A DNA stretch of 64,000 bases from Phoronis australis (Eukaryota; Phoronida; Phoronidae), in assembly GCA_002633005.1 (NCBI GenBank), contig NMRA01000823.1, positions 1 through 64,000 on the forward strand. Direction: 5' to 3'. The notes beneath the pieces are model-generated. The model was given only the letters and a program-made list of their open reading frames with translations. It made no database searches and had not been told where the DNA came from. Within the stretch, counting starts at the first letter, position 1, and every line of letters begins with the position of its first letter. The position numbers were made by a program, and so were the translations under genes. Shown here one piece after another: positions 12,713 to 25,385 of this stretch.

Positions 12713-12752
12713 TGATGGAATAACACTATCCGTGATAGTGTTATCAAAGCAT
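12713..12752. repeat. Perfect short hairpin
   Basis: ATAACACTATC, a 3-base loop CGT, then GATAGTGTTAT gives an 11-bp perfect stem. Outer TGATG and CATCA can extend it across small bulges. It has no poly-T tail and is not near a gene end, so no terminator role is claimed. Confidence 0.6.
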
Positions 12753-13087
12753 CAAATGTGCAGAGAACATCATGTAGGCATCCATTCTTAACCTTAACTA
12801 TATATAGGAAATCCAAAATCTATAACATTTTAAATATTTATGTAAAAGTAATCCTGTATTATACATTGAGGTTAGATGCTAAAGACACAATTGTAACGTT
12901 TCATTATCTCTTTAAACCATTTATTTTTTCAAAAACATATGTAAACAATAACATTTTATCACATGTTACAAGTTCCCTTGGTATGTATCCGTCTAACCAA
13001 TAAAAATATTCTTTGATCAAAACCCCCTTAAGCATATTAAGCACTGAGATCATTCAGTGACTAACTCACTATGCAACTGATTTTAAC

Positions 13088-13088
<1 letters not shown>

Positions 13089-13147
<59 letters not shown>
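13089..13147. repeat. (AC)n microsatellite
   Basis: About 29 uninterrupted AC units. This is a simple sequence repeat, likely polymorphic in length. Confidence 0.97.
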
Positions 13148-13148
<1 letters not shown>

Positions 13149-14628
13149 TTATTGTGAAAAAAACTCATAGCTTAAATATCAGAAAGTTCCTCAAGATTTT
13201 TAAATCGAAAGCATTATGTCATGACTCTTTAACCACACGGGTACTGCCACTATTATCTGCTTCAGAGTCATTAACTGAAATGGACTATTGATATCTGTTG
13301 TCATTTATAATTTCTACCTTTCATCATTGACATTGTTAAAGCTGGTGTAAACTACCACACCATCACTAAAGATCAAAAACTAAACAATAAATTGTCATCA
13401 ATTTTACAAACTTTTTTCTTAAAGCAGATCCTCTTATAAACAAGAACAACCATCCATCAGTTTTACAGTTAACTACACACTGAATTTCAAAAATTGATAA
13501 CGCAAAAATTCTCTAGTTTGGGACAGTGAATAATTATTTTGATCAAAGTCGGAGCTTGTCCCAATTTTTAGAAATTCACACAACTGTCTGTCAGAAATGC
13601 AAGGGGAATGGCAACAATTTATTAAATGTTTGTCTTGAGAGTCACTTTTTATGAACTTACAGGAGTGTTCTTGCAACCTGATATGCTACAACATAGCGTT
13701 AGGAATTTGAAAAGCACGAAAATATATAAATCACTCACTCCTCAAACTTCAGGATGAAAAAAAATAAATTTCAGCCATGATATCTGTATTCTGAACTTCG
13801 GAGGCTGTCTCAATCTGGAAAATTTTTAATGTAATATATCACCGATCTAATTAATATCATCAACTATGTCACCTTTACTAAAAATAAATGTTAAAAACAT
13901 ATATAAGCTATTAATGTGAGCCATTCGAAAACTGTTCAAACATACACCATTGCCCGCATGATGACGAATGCACGCAGCATTCAATAGCCTCTGTACAGCA
14001 CAGAGTTGAGGGTTTTTGGCAAACATCTACATATGTATACCATACATTATGGCTACAGTGAATTCATTCTTAGTCATACCGATATGCAGTGAACGACACA
14101 TAGTAAAAGAAGTTATAGCCCATGTGTCATCCAGGTTCCTCATGGGAAGTCTAAGCACACTTTTTCTGAAGTCTTGCAAAGATCATCCAAAGATGTACTG
14201 GCCGATAAAAACTACAGTTTCCGAGTCAAGTTGCACAGTTGAATCTTAAGACATGTTTGACAGGAAAGGGTTCGATTGTTGATAATCCTCAGATACTGAA
14301 TACCCATGGTCAACTAACTCTTTGCTCCTGTTGGCTTCTTAGAAACAGATGGCGAATCAATCCATTATTACATGTTTCTGTCTATCTTTAGACTGAGCTA
14401 TGAGATTGCTGACATCCATTCTTGCTGATTTCTGCAGCTGTGTGAGTTTTGAACAAAACGAAATGCCAATTAGAGACGGTGGTCACTGTCTAATCCACAA
14501 AATAATAGGAATTTTATTCAGTTGTTACATTGGCATCAACTTTTTTCGACCATGTCCTTGTCCTGTTGTTCATTTCCCATTTTTTTCCCAACAACACGTG
14601 TATTCGTGTGGTCAAGTCTAGACATTTG

Positions 14629-14786
14629 CAGGGGCGGATCCAGGATTTTTATTTAGGGGGGCAGAGCAGAGTATTAGCCAGGATTTTGCCCGTCAGACGG
14701 CGCACACCCGAACTGCCAAATGGAATCTGGGAGTTTTAGGGGGGGGGGGGCATGGCCCCCTTGTCCCACCTCTAAATCCGCCACTG
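14629..14786 (+). repeat. GC-rich foldback repeat, forward copy
   Basis: It begins AGGGGCGGATCCAGGATTTT and ends CTAAATCCGCCACT, giving inverted ends of the GGCGGAT type. Internal blocks GCAGAGTATTAGCCAGGATT and CCAAATGGAATCTGGGAG, plus a long G-run, match the reverse copy at 10359-10500. It is a small non-autonomous interspersed repeat. Confidence 0.7.
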
Positions 14787-16983
14787 ATTTACTGTCACTG
14801 ACACTGGCACTGGTCCGGTGTGTTCCATCTGGCTAAAACTAACAGTCCGACTCGATCTGTGAGGTGATAACTAGTGAAACTGCACGACTGAAATTTTTAC
14901 AACATGTTGATAGCGTCATTCTCAAAACCAGGGGACATTATATCCGTCTTGTTTCCAAAGTAGTAAGGTGTGATTGAAACTGAAGTCTGAAGTCGAAGTC
15001 CAAGTGACCACAGTCACACAGTGATGTGTCGAAAATCACTGTGACCAATTAACCTTCAATTCAGACCCCTTTAACTCACTCTTCATGCAAATACAACCGC
15101 AGAGGCGTACGTGACTGGCCCCGGTTAGACTCCAGGTTCGGAGATTAATCTTAGTCGGCATTTACAACTGTTTTTCAGTAACATTTACATTGATTAAGAC
15201 ACGCGATAGGCCTACTGCCTAGCACAGAAGTCGCGAGCCACCACGTTTACCGAGCAAAAGGATAGAAGCAAAGATTTTATCTTTGATAGAAGTGAACTAT
15301 TTTCGCCCAGGCAAATGTAAGATTATACACGCAGTGTTGGCTTACGTAGTAAATGCTTCCTGATATTACTTTCAAAAGCGTGGGCCTGTGGTCAAGTTGT
15401 TAGCGTACTATCGTATTCCGTGACAGTTTTATCACTACGTTATTGATCACGCTTCACACCGACTGAGGTCAATTGCGTTCGGAGGCAGGAATTCTAACCT
15501 TGCTGATCAGGCATCTGAATTTCGAGCTACGGAGGCGTAAGTGTAAGTACAAATTTCCTGTGCGGTTGTTTGTTATTCCAAATATACGGGGTGCAGGGTG
15601 GCGCTTTGTGCATTTAATTGCATGTGTGTATACTCTTAGGTGACGCCATGCAGTAGTTTATTTCGTCGTCTTGACAAATCACGAAAAAGAATACGACTAC
15701 TGGTACGTGTTTAGCTCAGATCCTTTACAAATATGCAATTCTTTCAACGTCGTAAACTTTGGTTTTTATCGGGCCTCAGCTGGTCGGCATTTGTTCACTC
15801 GTTGTCGAGACACTGGGATGAACCAGGGGCATCACCTTTCCCCGCCAAGGGTAAGAACCGTTCAATTGTAAGGTGTCCATATCAGTCAGAAGTCACGAAA
15901 TCTGAGTGCATCTCTGCCAATAGCCTATCTTTGTCTCTGCTCTCCATTCTTTTCACAGGCCAGTGACTCGTATAGTGAGCTCTGACAGTACATTAGTTAA
16001 TGCATTGAGTGACCTTTACTGCTTTTAATGAGAACAATCTTGTATTTTGAACTTGGTAGCCAGGGTTATGTAGAACCGTTCACACAAAGGGTCGAAACAG
16101 ACGGATAACTACGATGATCGACCTCAAGTGGTTGCTGAGCTTACAGCCCGTTAAAATTATCGCAAACCAGTAGTCACCTTCATCCTAACCAGCTATTAAA
16201 AACAGACTACATCAGCTCGTGAAGTAGGCTATACATGTACATAATACAAGTGTAAAAGGAGTGCCCTGGACATGATTATATAATTAAGATGTATGCGCCC
16301 TCTAGTGGTCAAGTTGTGCATTACGTATGGAATTTCCTATGATTTTTGGGTCCTTTGGACATAACCATGTTTGGCCACGCTGTGGCCAGAACTTAGGAAT
16401 TATAGGCCCTGCCTTCAGATAGTGTCTGATTGGTTGAAACTGTCTAGCGTCGTCTCTGTCAGACACGAGGAGTCCAGTCACAGAGCTCAAGAAGTTAACA
16501 CCTACACTCTCACTCACACCAAATTCCAACTATTTGTGCAGCTTTCGGACTCCTCCCGAATTAGGTTGCCAATAGTTTAGCCCCAGCAATTCTCGGGCTC
16601 CTCCCGAGTTTGATTGCATCTCACCTTTCGGATCTGAATAACTAAATTGCCCCCGTTCTTACATATACAGTACAACGACTGGCCTGCCCGTGTATCAGAA
16701 TTACTGTATAAATCAAAACGCTGCGATACTAGATCATGGAACAACTGGATTGCTTGTAAGTGTGAACCATTGTATTTATATCTTCTTACAATAAACCTAT
16801 CGGCCAAATCACAATCAAGGTCCATATTCGGTGGCCACTTTTGGTGAAGAATGAAGGTCGTCATGTAACTGTAAAAGCTGGGTTATTTTCAAGTACCATC
16901 ATTCCAGGTTTGTAATCTAAATTATTTTTGCACAAGAACCACCCAATAAAATTTCATGGCCTAATACATCGCAGTTGTATGAA
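14787..16983. other. Non-coding stretch with a possible SINE head
   Basis: No gene recognised. There is a tRNA-like segment at 15381-15500. Two direct copies of a CTCCTCCCGARTTNGRTTGC-like block lie at about 16549-16570 and 16597-16617. Open frames here are short. Confidence 0.4.
15381..15500 (+). repeat. Possible tRNA-derived SINE head
   Basis: GGCCTGTGGTCAAGTTGTTA followed by GCGTACT strongly resembles the D-arm and internal A-box of a tRNA or tRNA-derived SINE. A weak B-box-like GAGGTCAATTGCGTTCGG follows about 80 bases later. The cloverleaf is not restorable by eye, so a functional tRNA gene is unlikely. Confidence 0.35.
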
Positions 16984-16984
16984 A

Positions 16985-18570
16985 GGGTACGTACACTACA
17001 ACTTGTGTTCACAACCCACTTCTACCATGCAAAAATTCATAAGGTAGCTTTTAGTTTTACAAATTTTTGATTAAATTGAAGAAGCATCACATACTAAAAT
17101 AAGAAAAGTTATTACCGTGCTGATCAAGTATGTCTAGATGATGATACAATGCATATCTTAATACAGTATAATGAGAACTTCCTTGTCTTGCAATATGAGG
17201 CTTACAGAAAGAAAATGACAAGTAACTACTCTTTCAAAAACTTTATTGGTGCTATTTACCTAGTTTTCAATACATTTACCAGTTGGTCAAAATAGTTAAA
17301 GCAATGTTAGGCCCAGTGTTCCACTTGTAAACAGTAAAAAATGGTACTGGTTGGGGGTTACGTAAACTACGCACAGTCAATCAACGTCAAATTTTGTCTA
17401 AGTTACAAATGTATGGGATGGTCTCGAGTTTTGTGCTGCCTCTGCTTGTTGGTTTGTTGCAAGTTGAAGTTGTCTTGAGAGATAGAGAACCTGCCTCTGC
17501 AACATCAGTTGTCACATGACTGTCTTCTAGGATTTTCAGTGCTAGCCAAGTCCTGTGTGGCATTTTATTGTCCACAAATTTGATAATGCCCATCGTTTTT
17601 TTTGTCAGACTGTATTCATTTGGGAAATATCAGTGTTGTTCATGGGATCAGCAGCTGTATGTAAAAATTCTTGTGGGCAATAGTTTATAGCACAGAGGTT
17701 GAAGGTACGTACACTACACAGGGATGCGTACACTACATTTCAATGACTTTTCAGGTTCATAAAAAATAATTAAATTCTAATGAGACTTAAATCATTTACT
17801 AATATTCAAAGAGAACAAATAAAATGTTCAGCATGCAGTCATGTGCATATCTGTCTGTCATTCTTTGAAAACAGGCACATGTTAAAATATAGGGGTACGT
17901 ACGCTACACAAATGCTAATATTTCACTCAAAACAAATGTATTTGTAATTAACACCCTTTTTACCTAGCACTTTTAATGGAGGAAGCTGTCTGTGACAATT
18001 GATGCTTACTTACCGTGTAATATTTTTGTTTCATGGTATTTATTCACATGGGGGTACGTACACTACACAGGGGTACGTACACTACATTTCAATGACATGT
18101 CAGGTTTGTAACTAAATACTAAGAATCTACTGAGAGTTAGTTGATTTAATAAATCAATTCAAAGAGAAAAAATAAAAAGCACAGCATTCATATGCATATG
18201 TGCCATACTTTGAAAATAGGCACAAATTAAAATATGGGGGTACGTACACTACACAAATGCTAATATTTCACTCAAAACAAATGTATTGGCAATAAACACT
18301 CTGTTAACCTAACATTTTCAAGGATGGAAACTGTCTATGACCAAGTGATATTTTAATTCCATGGCATTTGTTAATATGTTGGTACGTACACTACAAAAGG
18401 GGGTACGTACACTACATCACTGTTTTTGCATCACATGATAACATAATGTTGTATGGCCATTTATTTTTCTTTGGTGATAATAAGCAGCATGTTGTTATTT
18501 TAAAGGCAATAATTTCATTTGCAATGACCATTTGTATTACTGAATTCCACATGGGGGTACGTACACTACA
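16985..18570 (+). repeat. Array of GGTACGTACACTACA motifs in tandem units
   Basis: Copies of (G)GGTACGTACACTACA occur at 16985-17000, 17704-17718, 17723-17737 (GATGCGTACACTACA), 17892-17908 (one change), 18051-18067, 18070-18086, 18237-18253, 18381-18395, 18400-18416 and 18554-18570. A weak variant lies at 17354-17372. From 17704 on they alternate pair, single, pair, single, pair, single. The pairs start 347 and 330 bases apart. Spacers of the first two units align clearly: both carry ACAAATGCTAATATTTCACT and CATTTCAATGAC blocks. They differ at many places, while the motif itself is nearly invariant. The motif centre GTACGTAC is a palindrome. The array lies 1.6-3.1 kb upstream of the CHK-like gene. 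It could be a satellite-like duplication or a cluster of protein-binding sites. Confidence 0.85.
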
Positions 18571-20132
18571 TTTTGTTAGCCTTTTTGGCCCATTTTCAAC
18601 ATAGCAGAACCCATTCAATATCCAAACTTTTGGTTTCTTTAGATATTGAATAATTTGCTGTTTTGCCTAGACTGACATATTTTGCAGTTCATTTCGTTAC
18701 AGAGTGTGAACTTTAGTTTTTAACCTTCTTTACAGTAGGTGAGGGTTAGAAACAGAATTTACAAATTTCGTAACGAGTGCCTGTTTTATGACGAACCCTA
18801 CCATTTCTCAATGATTAAGCACAACTTCATCTAATTGACTCTGAAAGTGACTCAAGTTATTCCCAGTCATATCTAAACAATTGGTTGCTTAATAAAATAA
18901 ATTTCTTTTCTACTCTTGACAGTTGAAAATTGTTATTTTTAAAGTGGCCACTCGTAACGCTAAAAATGCATGAAATTCATAGACAAAAACATGCATAAAT
19001 TTCTCAAACATTGTCCGATTTTGATGATTCTTTTTTAATTTGCACAACTAAATAACTCCTTGCATATGAGATTCAGTTGGCATTTGTTAAGTTACCACAA
19101 AAATTTATTTTAGACCGTAACACAGTCAACTCTCGAATATGGACCTTGATTGTGATTTAGCCGTATGTATTATTCATCAATTTTTAGTTTTCAATATCAC
19201 TCTCAGTCCACATCGGGCTCGTAAAATCGGGGCACCTTGGTCGTAGATACCGCCCCCGTTACACAAATATTTTCTGAAAGAAAAAAGATCTGAGATTATG
19301 AACATCTGTTTTATGATTAGGTGTCATTATATTATTAGTACGTTAACGCCTGAGCAAATGGTGTGATTGCCGTATTTTCACGGCTTGAGGTGAGCTGTCA
19401 GCTCCTGTTGCTGTGGTTCATTGGAGGCGTCATCTGTGCTTGTAGTCTCTATCCGTCTCCGTTGCAACGATATCTCATGAAGATGTGTGTGATATCACTT
19501 CTTGCCAACTTGAGAAACTTGCCTTACTTGACTGCCCACGGGAATTTTCCATTAAGAATCTCTAGAATACGCAATGTTCACGTAAGTTTTCGCTAGCTAT
19601 CACCACGCAGTACGAGCGAGCACGTGATCACGCTACACGCTTTCGCTCAGGGGCCATCAGTTTGGTAGATGATGCTTGCAAGACTCGATTCGCTTTTCAC
19701 TCGCGTGAATTGGCGTGGTCTTGCAGGTCTCGGTTTTCTTGCAAACTGCTCTATGAACGCGACCCGAGTTCATTTCTGTATTGATCTAATCTAAGATGTT
19801 TTTCGGTCTGTGATCGAAACTTTGTGCAGTCGTGCACCCTCACTGTTACATTTTATATACCCGCAAATGCAACACCGTACCATTTCATCCAGTCACAAAA
19901 GTCTGCCTGGACAGAAAAACTTTAGACTTTAATGTTCTTATCTTGCCTAATAATTATAAATAATTATAATATTTTTTGTTTTGTTGTGTTGAAAGTTCCG
20001 TTCTCTTTAGGGGTATCTTTCTCAATATCTTTTCAGAATATATGATACATTTTTCGTCATAGCAATCGCGTAATTCACAGATGGTTAGTAGCGAACACGA
20101 GACCCAATATTTCTGTTTCCGTTGTAGCTGAA
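18571..20132 (+). promoter_or_regulatory. Upstream region and possible 5' leader intron of the CHK gene
   Basis: No gene recognised. Just before the CHK start codon, TTTCTGTTTCCGTTGTAG ends at 20127, a good polypyrimidine tract plus acceptor only five bases from ATG. A consensus donor CAC|gtaagt lies at 19582. A non-coding first exon ending at 19581 and an intron of 19582-20127 are therefore possible. A TATA-like TTTTATATACCC occurs near 19852. This is inferred from splice-site patterns only. Confidence 0.3.
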
Positions 20133-23100
20133 ATGGCAGAAGCGACCAAACCCAAGTTACCCACTTTACCCACCGAAGCAAGCATTGTCACGAAAGACTT
20201 TCTCGAAGGAATCATCAGAGAGGCTGAAAACAATGAAGACTTATCTGTCATTGATTTCTCTGTCGAGCCCGCCTGTGCAGAAGGTACATGTAAGCTATTA
20301 ATCATAATCATGTTTATAACGGATTGGTAAACGTGTATTTCGTGGGCTTCGTCACGACGGTCTGCGCCAGACAGTGAGGTCGGGCTATTTATAATAAATT
20401 TAGCAGAATCAAATGTAGGAATGCACGTTTCGATCTTCGAGTCTACTTTCAAGGAATAACTTAAGAGGATGCCATATTCTTCATGGGTGGGGTACCATAG
20501 TGGGCTGGGTGGGCTATACCCCCACTTCTTTCAATGATGCGCCACCCATGTTCTTATTACAGAACTCACGAATATTAATTTCTCGCTGAAATGACGCCGA
20601 GGCTTGAGCCAGCACAATCGATAGCACGAAGTGAAGTTCATGCACAAAAGAAAAAAAATTCTTTCAATATGTATTTGTGTGTACAGTTAAAATGTCAGTG
20701 CTTTTAGTAATTTTTAATAAAAAATATAGGCCTACTGTAACAGTGTACTGTGTGAAGTGTTCAAACAGTAAACGGGGAAGACTGTCGCTCAATTCACTGT
20801 AAATTAATGGTGTTCGCCGATGATCAGTGTTCGTCGTTACCGGTACTGTGAACTTTATTACATCTTTTATTTCTAGTTTTCGATTGTACAATGTAGAATA
20901 ATAGATCACTTTATCGAAAATCTTTGGTCACTTTCATAAAAGTACCTCAAGACAGAAATTTGACTTTACGCTCCACAGAACTATTTCTAATAACGGAAGC
21001 TCACAGTAGAACAGAATCAATCATTAGATTAATTTATTTCTGTATTAACGGCCATAGACCCACTGTACGAAACAATATGTAACATACTTAAAAGTGCAGC
21101 AAGCTATCATGGAGACGAAAATCATATTTACATAGGTTAACTAATTTAGCACCATGACGTGTTGACATTAATCTATTGAACTTGAAAAAAGACGCAAAAT
21201 TTCAATAGTCCCCGCCAATATGATTTGCTCGCTATTCGGGAATATTCATCAAAGCTTTGAAGAGAATGGTACTCGTCTTCAATTGAGGCTGAAGGTCTCC
21301 AATGTGTTTGCCCTATCCAAATTCAAGTGCCTACCTACATGTGTACTTGAGACGATACCCATAACTCTTACTTACACAGACTGTTTTAAACGATACATGT
21401 ATTTTCAGGCAGTAATGTGCTCATAATCACGTAACTGAACCTTTACAACTGTGAATTGGGATCATAAGACATAACGTTTATCTTAAGTCACTCTTTAAGA
21501 AACAAACTCGAGCCTAGTAAGAGCCAATGACAGCTTTGTCAATGTGAAATTACCGACCAGAAATTCAGTTCCCTTGTTTCTATAGGTTAGTTAAAAATCA
21601 CAACTTGGAATTTTATTGAAGAACCAGTCGTCTTGACTTGTTTGCAGCATAATGTGATATCTTATGCGGGACCATAGGAACACGAACCCACCAAAAATCG
21701 CTTGAATTTTTGCCAGATTCATTAGGCACACGAACTTCACTCGAGCGATTGTGCTAGCCAGACGAGATCAATGTTACATGTATGCTGTTCAAGCCTCGTT
21801 TTGACATTGGGTTGTGAGTCGTTTTGAATTTTTAGAAATGGTTAGTGAAATCACAGATCCCCACCAGACGTCCCACATATGTGGAGGAACCTTATTCTGG
21901 TGAGATTGTCACGTGGGAGGCTTGAACTTCTTTTTAATAACCATTGAGAATTCCCTGGCGTTACGTTATTTTCGACCTCCCGGGCTTTGCTCAACAATCG
22001 AGTGCTGACTAACCTGTTCCAAATAAGGGTAATGTCGCTTTCAATAGATGAAGTTATGATTTATCAGTAATAATGTATATGTATCGGTTCATTGGTATAA
22101 TTTAGTGGTTCGTGCTGATGGTTCCATGCTCGCGGGTATAGTTGTTTGCCGGAAAGAATTCAACAAAATTTCTTTCTGAGCTGCACTTCATTCGGCCTTG
22201 TCACACAAATCTTGTTGTCAGAAGCCCGTCGTCACGGTGATACGCGGGGTTGGGACGAGCAAAATCGGATAACTCTGGCAAAAATATACACCAAATGCGA
22301 CAGTGTCCACGGGGTTCTTAGTTAGGGTGCACAACGCGGTTTTTGTCCCGATTTCGATCGTGGAGAGAATTATGCTGGCTTGGAATTCAAGCAAACTGAT
22401 TGGACGCTCGGCTGCGTCAAAGGCACAGTAAATCTTAAGACCGAAAGTAGAGTTGAAAGAAAACACAGGCACGTTAGATGAACAATTTGAAGACTGCAGT
22501 TCAGGTTTTCATTATACTCTCAGTATATAGCTAGATTTTACAGTTTCTTAAAACACAAACAGTTCTGTTTCAGGGGTAAACTTCGCCACGGTAGTGTTAA
22601 GAATCTACGCCAAAGTGCAAAGTCCCAATGACAAAACAGACTACAAGCTGATTCTTAAAACGCCACATGACCTTTCGATGATGAAGGCGCTAATGATAAA
22701 AGGCGGCGTGTTCAAAAAAGAATTGGTTTTCTATAGAGATATTCTTCCTGCGCTTACCACACTTCAGTGTGACTTGAACTTGGGCCTCCCACCTTTGGCA
22801 GCACCGAAGTTTTACTACGGTTTATGTGACGAAGAAAAGCTGTCCGCCATGATTGTTTTAGAAGACGCGGAAGGCTACAGAATTGCAGACGTTGGAGTTG
22901 GCCTCGACGCTCAGCACTGCAAGTTGGTTGTGGCGGAGCTGGCAAAAATGCACGCGCTGTCACTGATGTTGAAGAATAGAGATGTTGAAAACATTCGAAA
23001 ACGTTTCGATTTTGTCTTCCAAGAGACCCACTTTTCATCCATAGCGCGTCCTTTTTCCAATCCCATGTTTAACAGAGGCCTGGCAGACGCCATCGAATTG

Positions 23101-23727
23101 GTTTGTGAAGTGTCTGACGATGAAGACTTTAAGTCAAAGGTCAAGTCATTGCTCAGCGTGGACGCGTTTGACACCGTCCTTTCGTGCATCGAGTCCTGCG
23201 AGCCGTTTGCTGTTATTTGTCACGGAGATGCCTGGGCAAATAACATGATGTTTAAATACAAAGATGACGACCCCAACTGGCCAATTGCAGTGAAACTCCT
23301 CGACTTTCAAATGGTGCGTTACGCCTTACCGACCTCTGATTTGAGCTACTTCATGTACCTGAGTACCACACGAAGCATGCGCAAAACGCACCTGGACGAC
23401 ATCTTGAAGCATTACTTTACAGCGTTCACCAGCATTCTTGAAAACTGCAAATTTTCCTTTCCCGAGTACACATACGACGTTTTCTTGAACTGTTTCAAGA
23501 AAACAGCGATGTATGGAATTGTCTGCGCTTGCACCGGTCTACCGGCCATCATTGCAAAAATGGGCATACCCAAAGATAAAAAGGATATCGGGAAAGCCTC
23601 GGCTGAAGAAATCATGAAAACAATCGACAACATGTACGATGACCTAATGTCAAACCCTGCCGTAAAAGAAGCAATCAGAGAACGCCTGTCTGGTAACATC
23701 CAAGATGTGATAGAATTGGGAGTGTAA
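20133..23727 (+). CDS. CHK / ecdysteroid-kinase-like protein, two coding exons
   Basis: Exon 1 is 20133-20283 and exon 2 is 22574-23727. The intron has AAG|gtacat and ttctgtttcag|GGG sites with matching phase 1, giving 434 residues, normal for this family (about 400-440). It belongs to the EcKinase-like/CHK group (DUF1679, aminoglycoside-phosphotransferase fold). Visible landmarks are the nucleotide-site Lys79 in YKLILK, Glu100 in FKKELVFY, the catalytic loop HGDAWANN at 267-274 with Asp269 and Asn274, and the metal-binding Asp294 in LLDFQ. All key residues are present, so it is probably active. Insect members phosphorylate ecdysteroids. Outside arthropods the substrate is unknown and a small hydroxylated metabolite is only a guess. 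There is no signal peptide, so it is likely cytosolic. The ATG at 20133 (MAEATKPKLPTLP) is the first in frame. Confidence 0.9.
20284..22573 (+). other. Intron of the CHK-like gene
   Basis: A 2,290-base intron. It contains one monomeric CATGGGYGG foldback repeat at 20482-20550. Otherwise it is AT-rich with no coding signal that I trust. Confidence 0.8.
20482..20550. repeat. CATGGGCGGC foldback repeat, copy 2
   Basis: This runs from CATGGGTGGGGTACCATAGT to ATGCGCCACCCATG, with inverted ends and the internal CTATACCCCCACTTCTTTCA block of the family. It lies within the CHK-gene intron. Confidence 0.7.
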
Positions 23728-25239
23728 TTTCGCTCATGATTGTTAATACTGGATTACAATGTTTAAAAACGAGACTTATTTTCCAAAATCCCTGGCTATG
23801 TTCTAAAGGTACGGTCATAATCCCTGAGGTCCTACGAATTCAAGAGTTCGAAGATATTCCTGGTGGAGGTCGGATGTCTTCATTCTTGCGAATATCTTAC
23901 AAGCGCCATTCCATTCGCAAGAGCAACTTGAGGCATTGTTGAGAGTCGAAGTGCTGTTAGGTCGTGCGGTGGAGCTAGAGTTGTTACGTTCTTTATTTGG
24001 TTGACTTGGGAACATCATACGTTATACTGTCAGCCATCTAAGATGTTTTGTTATGCGTAACTTATATTGGTAACTGTGGGATTTTTCGCTTGGTAGAAAG
24101 ACCTTACGACTACAAGCTGATGGTGTCGAGTATTTCAATGTCTTTTCTCAAAAAGAGCGGCGCTACAGATGGAAACCTCAGAGAAACCAAGAAAAAAAGA
24201 CGACAGCAATATCTACTTGCCGTAGTTCTTGGGGAATATTAAATTACGTCTTGTAACACGGATCGAGGAATGCAGATCGGCCACTGATGTGGTGTGCACC
24301 TCTTCCTGTCTTTGCCCGACTCTAGATAACGTAAAAAATGACAAAATGTTGAAATTCAGAGTTCCTGAACAGTTTTTAATTGATAAAATAGTGTCGCAGG
24401 CATTCTTACAAGAAAAATTCGTGATTCCATCAATATTAAAAGAAAGAGGCAGAGCGGATTGAAATCAAATACAAGAAGTATCCAACCTTGTGGTGGTGTA
24501 TGAAACCCGTGCCAAGTTGTCTCCTGAGACGAGTGACTGGAGTTCTGCTCACTACGGTCTTGAACAATCAGCCTTGGCTGGCGTCAGCACTTCACCTGTT
24601 GAGCCCTATCCCTCAGCGTTGTGTCTGTCCAGCGTTAAAACTTAATTTTGCGCTTTCACAGAACCGGCCGAGTTGTTTTTGCATTCGCCTAATGGAAACA
24701 CGTTTTGGCAACTAACATTGAAGATATTGTCCAACTATGAGAGGAGTTAGATTAATTTGAAGAGTATAAGTCACGTAATTAGCCCAATGTGTTCTGCTTG
24801 TATACTGCTTTGTGGAGAAAATTGACATCTACTTATTAGACACAACACCATGATCCAGACAGGAATTGCGTAACCCAAACCAGCGTTCAAGCCACTCATC
24901 GAGTTGCAATAGTGGAAAAAACATCGGACGGGTGTCCCTAGAAAAACAACGGTTGCAAGACCTACGCCAACTATTTTTTGTAAAAGTTTAGAATGTATAT
25001 TGAAATTAGACCTGTTTTTCTCACAAGTTCAAAACCTTGTGGGAACTCATAGATTTTGTTTACCGCCTAATCAGAGACCGTTATTAGTTTCATTGATTTT
25101 ATATTTCAACATAGATATTCCACCAATCATGTAGTTTTCATGCAACAATAAGTTTTTCATTCAAGATTAGGAAAACACGCTCAATATAAACAATTAAGCG
25201 ATCTGAAAACTGATCTAGTACTTTTTATTGATCACCTGT
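23728..25239. other. Downstream of the CHK gene; no gene recognised
   Basis: No polyadenylation signal could be chosen with confidence. An open frame at 24229-24462 and others are short and have no recognisable domain. A small stretch at 24106-24124 (ACGACTACAAGCTGATGGT) resembles the exon text encoding DYKLI, but neighbouring sequence does not align well enough to call a tandem relic. Confidence 0.45.
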
Positions 25240-25385
25240 CATGGGCGGCGGAGCACTGAAAAAATTGGGGGGTAGCAAAAGCCCCTCTCAGCCCGCCTGT
25301 GGTGCACCGCCTATAGACCATGTGAGGCACTGAAAAAAGTGGGGGCTTATAGCCCCCCCCAGCCTCCTATGGTGCGCCGCCCATG
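25240..25385. repeat. Dimeric CATGGGCGGC foldback repeat, copy 3
   Basis: Begins CATGGGCGGCGGAGCACTGA, contains a second half-unit starting AGGCACTGAAAAAAGTGGGG and ends ATGGTGCGCCGCCCATG. It is the same family as 1223-1335 but in the opposite orientation. Confidence 0.75.

Larger units (their letters stand above)
12348..14628. other. Non-coding stretch with hairpin and microsatellite
   Basis: AT-rich and without recognised genes. It contains a perfect hairpin near 12719-12744 and an AC microsatellite at 13089-13147. Open frames are short and unconvincing. Confidence 0.5.

Noticed and set aside
16985-18570. CRISPR-like reading of the regularly spaced motif
   Set aside because: The host is clearly an animal. 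Spacers are long and homologous to each other, and there are no cas genes.
22085-22140. tRNA-like words (GGTTCATTGGTATAATTTAG)
   Set aside because: No matching acceptor stem and no proper B-box at the right spacing.
22754-23699. Three minus-strand open frames opposite the CHK gene
   Set aside because: They are antisense shadows of exon 2, which has full family motifs on the plus strand.
24106-24124. Possible tandem relic of the CHK gene (ACTACAAGCTGAT)
   Set aside because: Similarity is limited to about 15 bases; the flanks do not align.
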